A program made the translations under genes and the position numbers. Of a stretch of 64,000 nucleotides of DNA, positions 59,903 to 64,000 are shown in pieces. The notes under the pieces are model-generated. The model was not told the origin of the DNA, ran no database searches, and saw nothing but the letters and a program-made list of their open reading frames with translations. Position 1 is the first letter of the stretch; every line of letters begins with the position of its first letter. This DNA is from Rhodocyclaceae bacterium (GTDB lineage: Bacteria; Pseudomonadota; Gammaproteobacteria; Burkholderiales; Rhodocyclaceae), in contig WBUF01000001.1 of assembly GCA_008933825.1 (NCBI GenBank), forward strand, positions 95,411 to 159,410, read 5' to 3'.

Positions 59903-61873
59903 ATGACCCGACCCGGCGAACTCAAGCTCAAGCACCTCTTCCGGCCCGGCCAGATCGGCAAGTTCAAGACCAGGAACCTGGTCAAATACGGCGCCTGCTG
60001 TGTCTCCAACTACAACGGCCGTGACGGCAGCATCACGCCGCGCGAACTGGCGCGGGTGCGCGTCATCGCCGCCACCGGCTGCGGGCTGATCACCAACCAG
60101 GGCGCCTATCCGGATCCGCTCGGCGAGGGCAAGGCCTACTTCCGCCAGGTCGCCATCCACGACGACAAGTTCCTGCCGCAGTTCGAGACCATCGCCCGCT
60201 ACATCCACGACGCCGGCGCGGTCGCCATGCAGCAGATCCTCCATGCCGGCCGCTACGGCGGCATCGATCTCGGCTATTGCGTGCAGCCCTCGGTGGTGCC
60301 GCAGACCCTGCCCCACTTCCGCCCGCCGCGCGAGCTGAGCAAGGACGAGATCAGGGCCATCGTGAAGCAGCACGCCGACGCGGCGAAGCGCGCCATCCGC
60401 GCCGGCTTCGACGGCACCGAGATCACCAGCTTCATGGGCTACCTGCTGGCCAACTTCAACTCGCCCTTCACCAACCAGCGCAGCGACGAGTACGGCGGCT
60501 CGGTGCAGAATCGCGGCCGCTTCATGCGCGAGCTGATCGACGCCATCAAGCAGGCCACGCCCGACAATCCGCTCTCGGTGCGCCTGAACGGCGCCGAGCT
60601 GATGGACCGCTGGGGCGGCAACACCGAGGACGAGTCCTTCGAGCTGATGCAGCAGGCGGTGGATTGCGGCGTCGAGATGATCTCCGTCACCGTCGGCTGG
60701 CAGGAGGCGCCGGAATCCTCCTTCGGCCGTGACGTGCCGCCGGGCTACTGGAACTACCTCTCGGCCAAGGCCAAGAAGATGTTCCCCGGCGTACTGGTGG
60801 CCTTCGGCAACCGCCTGCCCGATCCGGCCATGGCCGACGAGTGCATCCGCGACGGCGTCTTCGATTACTGGGAGGTCTGCCGCCCGCTGCTGGCCGATCC
60901 GGAACTGATCCACAAGGCCGCCGAGGACCGCATGGAGGAAGTGCGTCCCTGCATCGGTTCCTTGAACTGTTTATCCCGCCTGTTCCGCGACCTGCCCTAC
61001 ACCTGCACCATGAACCCGATGCTCGGCCACGAGTTCGAGCCGGAATACCACATCACGAAGGCCGCCGAGCCGAAACGCATCATGGTCGTCGGCGCCGGTC
61101 CCGCCGGCATGGAGGCGGCCATCACGGCGCGCCAGCGCGGCCACGCCGTCACCGTGGTCGACAAGGCCGACAGGATCGGCGGCAACCTCGCCGCCTACGC
61201 CGCCAACGACCTGGCCCGTCCCGCCGACCTGCAGAGCGTCATCGACTACTACGGCGTGATGGCCAAGAAGCTGGGCGTCGAGATTCGGCTGAACACCGAG
61301 GCCAACGCCAAGTTCATGCGCAGCGTGCTGCACGATTTCGACGTCTGCATCGTCGCCGCCGGTGCGCGCACCGACATGGCGGTGTTCCAGTATCTCGAGG
61401 GATCCGAGCTGCTGGTCGACGCGCTGGAAGTCGCCCACGGCCGCGTCAAGCCCGGCAAGCGCGTGGTGATGATCGGCGGCGGCATGATCGGCCTGACCAT
61501 CTCCGAGTTCCTCGCCAAGGCCGGGCACGAGGTCACCGTCGTCGAGAAGGAGAAACGCATCGGCGGCGACATCATGCCGACCTTCAAGTGGCGCCACACC
61601 GCCTGGGTGGATGAACTCGGCATCCAGTCGGTGACGTCCGCGCAGCTGATCAAGGTGAGCAAGGAAGGCGCCACCGTGAAGACGGCCAAGGACGAGGAGA
61701 AGTTCATCCCGGCCGACAGCGTCATCGTCTCCAGCCCGCGCAAGGCCAATCACGACCTGTTCCATGAATTCCAGTGGATGATCGACGAGCTGCACGGCGG
61801 CGGCGACGCCACGGTGCCGCGCGGCCTCGACCAGGCCATCCAGGAAGGCTACCGGCTCGGCTGCCGGATCTAG
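59903..61873 (+). CDS. Old-yellow-enzyme/2,4-dienoyl-CoA reductase-like flavoprotein
   Basis: The protein is 656 aa. It has an N-terminal FMN TIM barrel with MQQILHAGRYG and FNSPFTNQRSDEYGGSVQNRGRF. A cluster segment follows, then FAD (VVGAGPAGMEAAITARQRG) and NAD(P) (VMIGGGMIGLTISEF) domains. Family relatives (FadH, BaiCD, trimethylamine dehydrogenase) bind a [4Fe-4S] with four Cys. Here C350, C356 and C368 remain, but the second position (353) is Ser (CIGSLNC). AAGGAGG precedes the ATG. It is probably a reductase of an enoyl- or dienoyl-CoA; the exact substrate is unknown. It has its own promoter apart from the bzd operon. Confidence 0.85.
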   Translation: MTRPGELKLKHLFRPGQIGKFKTRNLVKYGACCVSNYNGRDGSITPRELARVRVIAATGCGLITNQGAYPDPLGEGKAYFRQVAIHDDKFLPQFETIARYIHDAGAVAMQQILHAGRYGGIDLGYCVQPSVVPQTLPHFRPPRELSKDEIRAIVKQHADAAKRAIRAGFDGTEITSFMGYLLANFNSPFTNQRSDEYGGSVQNRGRFMRELIDAIKQATPDNPLSVRLNGAELMDRWGGNTEDESFELMQQAVDCGVEMISVTVGWQEAPESSFGRDVPPGYWNYLSAKAKKMFPGVLVAFGNRLPDPAMADECIRDGVFDYWEVCRPLLADPELIHKAAEDRMEEVRPCIGSLNCLSRLFRDLPYTCTMNPMLGHEFEPEYHITKAAEPKRIMVVGAGPAGMEAAITARQRGHAVTVVDKADRIGGNLAAYAANDLARPADLQSVIDYYGVMAKKLGVEIRLNTEANAKFMRSVLHDFDVCIVAAGARTDMAVFQYLEGSELLVDALEVAHGRVKPGKRVVMIGGGMIGLTISEFLAKAGHEVTVVEKEKRIGGDIMPTFKWRHTAWVDELGIQSVTSAQLIKVSKEGATVKTAKDEEKFIPADSVIVSSPRKANHDLFHEFQWMIDELHGGGDATVPRGLDQAIQEGYRLGCRI

Positions 61874-61917
61874 CGAGACGGTCCCGGCATGCTGCAGCAA
61901 CGGCACTTTGCTTCACC

Positions 61918-61950
61918 TTTACACGCCCAATCAGCGTGTATACAGTATCC
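61918..61950 (+). promoter_or_regulatory. Promoter and operator of the GntR gene
   Basis: TTTACA (61918-61923), 17 bases, TACAGT (61941-61946). TGTATACAGTATCC (61937-61950) is identical to the motif at 59873-59886, in the same place relative to -10. This predicts autoregulation. Confidence 0.75.
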
Positions 61951-61978
61951 GCAGTACATCCGTAACGGAGGGCCGTCC

Positions 61979-62656
61979 GTGGTCACGTCCATCAAGCCGC
62001 TGCAACGCCCCCTCGCCCTCGGCGACCAGGTCTATCAAACCCTGCGCGGCCACCTGCGCGACGGCACCATCGTCTCCGGCCAACCGCTGCAGGAAGTGCA
62101 GCTGGCGGAAAAGCTGGGCGTCTCGCGCACGCCGGTGCGCGAAGCGCTGACGCGGCTGGCCAGCGAAGGCCTGCTCGCCTCCGACGGCCGCAGCTTCGTC
62201 GTGCCGGCGCTCACGCTCCAGGACGTGGACGACATCTACGAGGTGCGCTTCCTGCTCGAGCCGGCGGCGGTGAGTCGCGTCGCCGAACTGACGACCGATC
62301 CTTCCGTGCGCGCGACCATCGACGAGGCGCTCGCCGACGCCGAAGCCGCCTACCGGGCCAAGGACGCCGACGCCTTCCGCGAGGCCAACATCCGCTTCCG
62401 CAACGCCTGGAAGGACCTGGTGCCGAACCGCCGCATGGTGAAGGCCATCGAGCAATACGCCGACCACATGATGCGCATCCGCGCCCTGACGCTGGGCGAC
62501 GCCAAGGTGCGCGGCATCGTCATCAAGGGGCTGCGGCGCATCGCCGAGGCGCTCGCCGCCGGCGACGGCGAAGCCGCCGCGGCGGCCATGCGCGACCACC
62601 TCGGCGAAGCCAAGCGCTGCTTCATCGCCGCCACCGGACTCGACAAGGAATCCTGA
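61979..62656 (+). CDS. GntR-family transcriptional regulator, FCD subfamily
   Basis: The protein is 225 aa from GTG at 61979, with GGAGG 8 bases upstream. An ATG earlier in frame lies upstream of the promoter. The winged HTH reads QVYQTLRGHLRDGTIVSG and AEKLGVSRTPVREALTRLASEG. The C-terminal FCD domain (about 85-215) keeps MRDHLGEAK, but the usual F-H is F-R in IRFRNAW, so the metal site may be altered. The effector is probably a CoA ester or acid of the neighbouring pathway. It overlaps the thiolase gene by one base. Confidence 0.9.
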   Translation: MVTSIKPLQRPLALGDQVYQTLRGHLRDGTIVSGQPLQEVQLAEKLGVSRTPVREALTRLASEGLLASDGRSFVVPALTLQDVDDIYEVRFLLEPAAVSRVAELTTDPSVRATIDEALADAEAAYRAKDADAFREANIRFRNAWKDLVPNRRMVKAIEQYADHMMRIRALTLGDAKVRGIVIKGLRRIAEALAAGDGEAAAAAMRDHLGEAKRCFIAATGLDKES

Positions 62657-63861
62657 TGACTTACAAGGCAGAAATCCCCTACGGCGCCTACTGGAGCACG
62701 CCTTTCGCGCGCTGGCAGGGCAGCTTCGCCAACCTGCACAGCATCGAGTTCGCCGCCCATGTGGCGAAGAACGAACTGGCGAAGCGCAATATCGACCCGA
62801 AGGTCTTCGACTACGGCGCGCTCGGCTTTTCCGTGCCGCAGAAGCATTCCTTCTACGGCCTGCCCTGGCTGACCGGCCTCGTCGGCGCCGGCCAGGCCGG
62901 CGGCCCGACCCTGATGCAGGCCTGCGCCACCGGCGTGCGCACCCTGCTCGCCGCCGTGCAGGAGATAGAAGTCAGTCTCGCCAGCACGGCGCTGGTCATC
63001 AACTGCGATCGCACCTCCAACGGTCCGCACCTCTACTACCCGAACCCGAAGGGCCCGGGCGGCACCGGCGTCGCCGAAGACTGGGTGATGGAGAACTTCG
63101 GCTGCGATCCGCTCGGCCGCCATTCCATGCTGCAGACGGCCGAAAACGTGGCGAAGAAGCACGGCATCGGCACGGCCGAGCAGCACGAGGTGGTACTGCG
63201 CCGCGAGGAACAGTACCGCCAGGCGCTCGCCGACGGCGCGGCCTTCCTCAAGCGCTTCATGACCCTGCCCTTCGAGGTGCCCGCGCCGAATTTCAGGAAG
63301 ACCGTCGGCACACTCGACGGCGACGAGGGCATCAACCATTCGACGGCGGAAGGCCTGGCCAAACTGAAGCCCGTCATGGAGGGCGGCACGGTCACCTTCG
63401 GCGGCCAGACGCACCCGGCCGACGGCAACGCCGGCCTCGTCGTGACGACGGCGGCGAAGGCGCGCGAACTGTCGCGCGACCCGAAGATCGCCGTGCGCCT
63501 GCACGGCTTCGGCCTCGCCCGCGCCGCGCTCGCCTACATGCCCGAGGCCACCTTGCCGGCGGCGAAGCAGGCCCTCGCCCAGGCCGGCAAGGCCATCAAG
63601 GACCTGGCGGCGATCAAGACGCACAACCCCTTCGCCATCAACGACCTCTTCTTCGCGCGCGAGACCGGCGCCGACCTGAAGCACATGAACAACTACGGCT
63701 GCTCGCTGGTCTGGGGCCACCCGCAGGCGCCGATGGGCACGCGCGCCATCATCGAATTGATCGAGGAACTGGCCTTGCGCGGCGGCGGCTGGGGCCTGTT
63801 CACCGGCTGCGCCGCCGGCGACACGGCGATGGCGGTGGTGCTCGAGGTCGGCGACGCCTGA
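62656..63861 (+). CDS. Thiolase-family acyltransferase
   Basis: The protein is 401 aa. Catalytic residues at expected spacing are Cys90 in LMQACATGVRT, His355 in VWGHPQAPMGTR and Cys385 in FTGCAAGDTAMA, with HNPFAIND at the usual Asn-x-x-Phe site. It would cleave 3-oxoacyl-CoA or form it. The segments QACATG and GCSLVWGHP differ from biosynthetic acetoacetyl-CoA thiolases, so it may be specific to a ring-derived substrate. It is coupled to gntR by TGATG and to the ligase start one base later. Confidence 0.88.
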   Translation: MTYKAEIPYGAYWSTPFARWQGSFANLHSIEFAAHVAKNELAKRNIDPKVFDYGALGFSVPQKHSFYGLPWLTGLVGAGQAGGPTLMQACATGVRTLLAAVQEIEVSLASTALVINCDRTSNGPHLYYPNPKGPGGTGVAEDWVMENFGCDPLGRHSMLQTAENVAKKHGIGTAEQHEVVLRREEQYRQALADGAAFLKRFMTLPFEVPAPNFRKTVGTLDGDEGINHSTAEGLAKLKPVMEGGTVTFGGQTHPADGNAGLVVTTAAKARELSRDPKIAVRLHGFGLARAALAYMPEATLPAAKQALAQAGKAIKDLAAIKTHNPFAINDLFFARETGADLKHMNNYGCSLVWGHPQAPMGTRAIIELIEELALRGGGWGLFTGCAAGDTAMAVVLEVGDA

Positions 63862-63862
63862 G

Positions 63863-64000
63863 ATGATGCCGATCACGCAGTGGATTGACCACAATGCCGG
63901 GCTCTCGCCTGGCAAGGCGGCGCTCCGCTTCGGCGGCCGCGATCTGAACTATGGGGATTTCGCGGCGCTGGTCGAACGCGCGGCGAAATCCCCATAGTTC
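63863..64000 (+). CDS. AMP-forming acyl-CoA synthetase, N-terminal fragment cut by the window end
   Basis: Two ATG codons at 63863 and 63866 open MMPITQWIDHNAGLSPGKAALRF, with RDLNYGDFAALVERAA following, typical of the ANL superfamily N-terminus. The frame meets TAG only in the last bases, which are a reverse copy of 63946-63963. The true gene very likely continues. It follows the thiolase directly, so a CoA ligase feeding this unit is expected. Benzoate-CoA ligase is possible but cannot be shown. Confidence 0.6.
63946..64000. repeat. Exact 18-bp inverted repeat at the window end, probable fold-back artefact
   Basis: GAACTATGGGGATTTCGC at 63946-63963 returns as its perfect reverse complement at 63983-64000, with a 19-base loop. 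The left arm lies inside a normal ligase reading frame, so a coding hairpin by chance is unlikely. Chimeric fold-back at a contig end is the simplest explanation. Confidence 0.8.

Noticed and set aside
58535..60913. A 792-codon minus-strand frame over bzdY and the flavoenzyme gene
   Set aside because: It is antisense to two certain genes and includes the repeat element at 58531-58644.

Overview
The window looks like chromosome from a denitrifying or facultatively anaerobic betaproteobacterium of the Rhodocyclales type (Azoarcus/Thauera/Georgfuchsia-like). The base composition is GC-rich. The gene order uvrC-pgsA-tRNAs, nadB-rpoE-rseA-rseB-rseC-degQ-lepA-lepB-rnc-era-recO-pdxJ-acpS and maf-RNA methylase-S49 peptidase-Rieske-HAD-rluC-rne is typical of Betaproteobacteria. 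The species assignment is inference.

Layout. (1) 1-4.38 kb is the edge of a mobile or plasmid-derived element. It holds a truncated type IV coupling protein, two translationally coupled ribbon-helix-helix genes, a palindrome that could belong to a transfer origin, a Rep_3 replication initiator with iteron-like repeats inside and beside it, and two AlpA-like HTH genes. It abuts the 3' end of tRNA-Leu. (2) 4.38-27.7 kb holds three tRNA genes and housekeeping genes, nearly all on the minus strand: DNA repair, cofactor and RNA functions, the sigma-E envelope-stress operon, nadB (plus strand), and the rpmF-plsX-fabHDG-acpP-fabF lipid cluster. The lipid cluster is driven by a strikingly symmetric divergent promoter at 27.68 kb. 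(3) 27.7-43.75 kb holds maf, RNA modification, rne, uvrB, the lysine-pathway dapC/dapD/dapE, pilU and prmB. (4) 43.77-47.36 kb is a three-gene signalling module: a PhnD-like binding protein, a PAS histidine kinase and a single-domain response regulator.

(5) 47.4-59.8 kb is a complete anaerobic benzoyl-CoA dearomatisation island of the Azoarcus (bzd) subtype, arranged as two divergent operons. The leftward operon encodes benzoyl-CoA reductase (bzdN, O, P, Q), its ferredoxin, a small CxxC protein, a GNAT protein and a PHP protein. The rightward operon encodes a ferredoxin-reducing flavo-iron-sulfur protein (bzdV-like), dienoyl-CoA hydratase, 6-hydroxy-enoyl-CoA dehydrogenase and ring-opening hydrolase. 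NAD(P)H electrons would pass through the BzdV-like protein to ferredoxin and then to the ATP-driven reductase, and the three lower enzymes would hydrate, oxidise and open the ring. The 557-bp divergent spacer carries two promoters of the same design: an FNR-type box near -42 plus a TAGAAT -10, with repeated GCAT/TGCA motifs at the start sites. No bzdR-like regulator and no benzoate-CoA ligase is present in the window.

(6) 59.85-64.0 kb appears to be a separate GntR-controlled unit: an old-yellow-enzyme/dienoyl-CoA-reductase-like flavoprotein lacking one expected iron-sulfur cysteine, a GntR regulator, a thiolase and the first codons of an AMP-forming ligase. The two promoters share an identical 14-bp motif, TGTATACAGTATCC, over the -10. 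The last 18 bases of the window are an exact reverse complement of bases 63946-63963. This stops the ligase frame and looks like a fold-back assembly end rather than biology.
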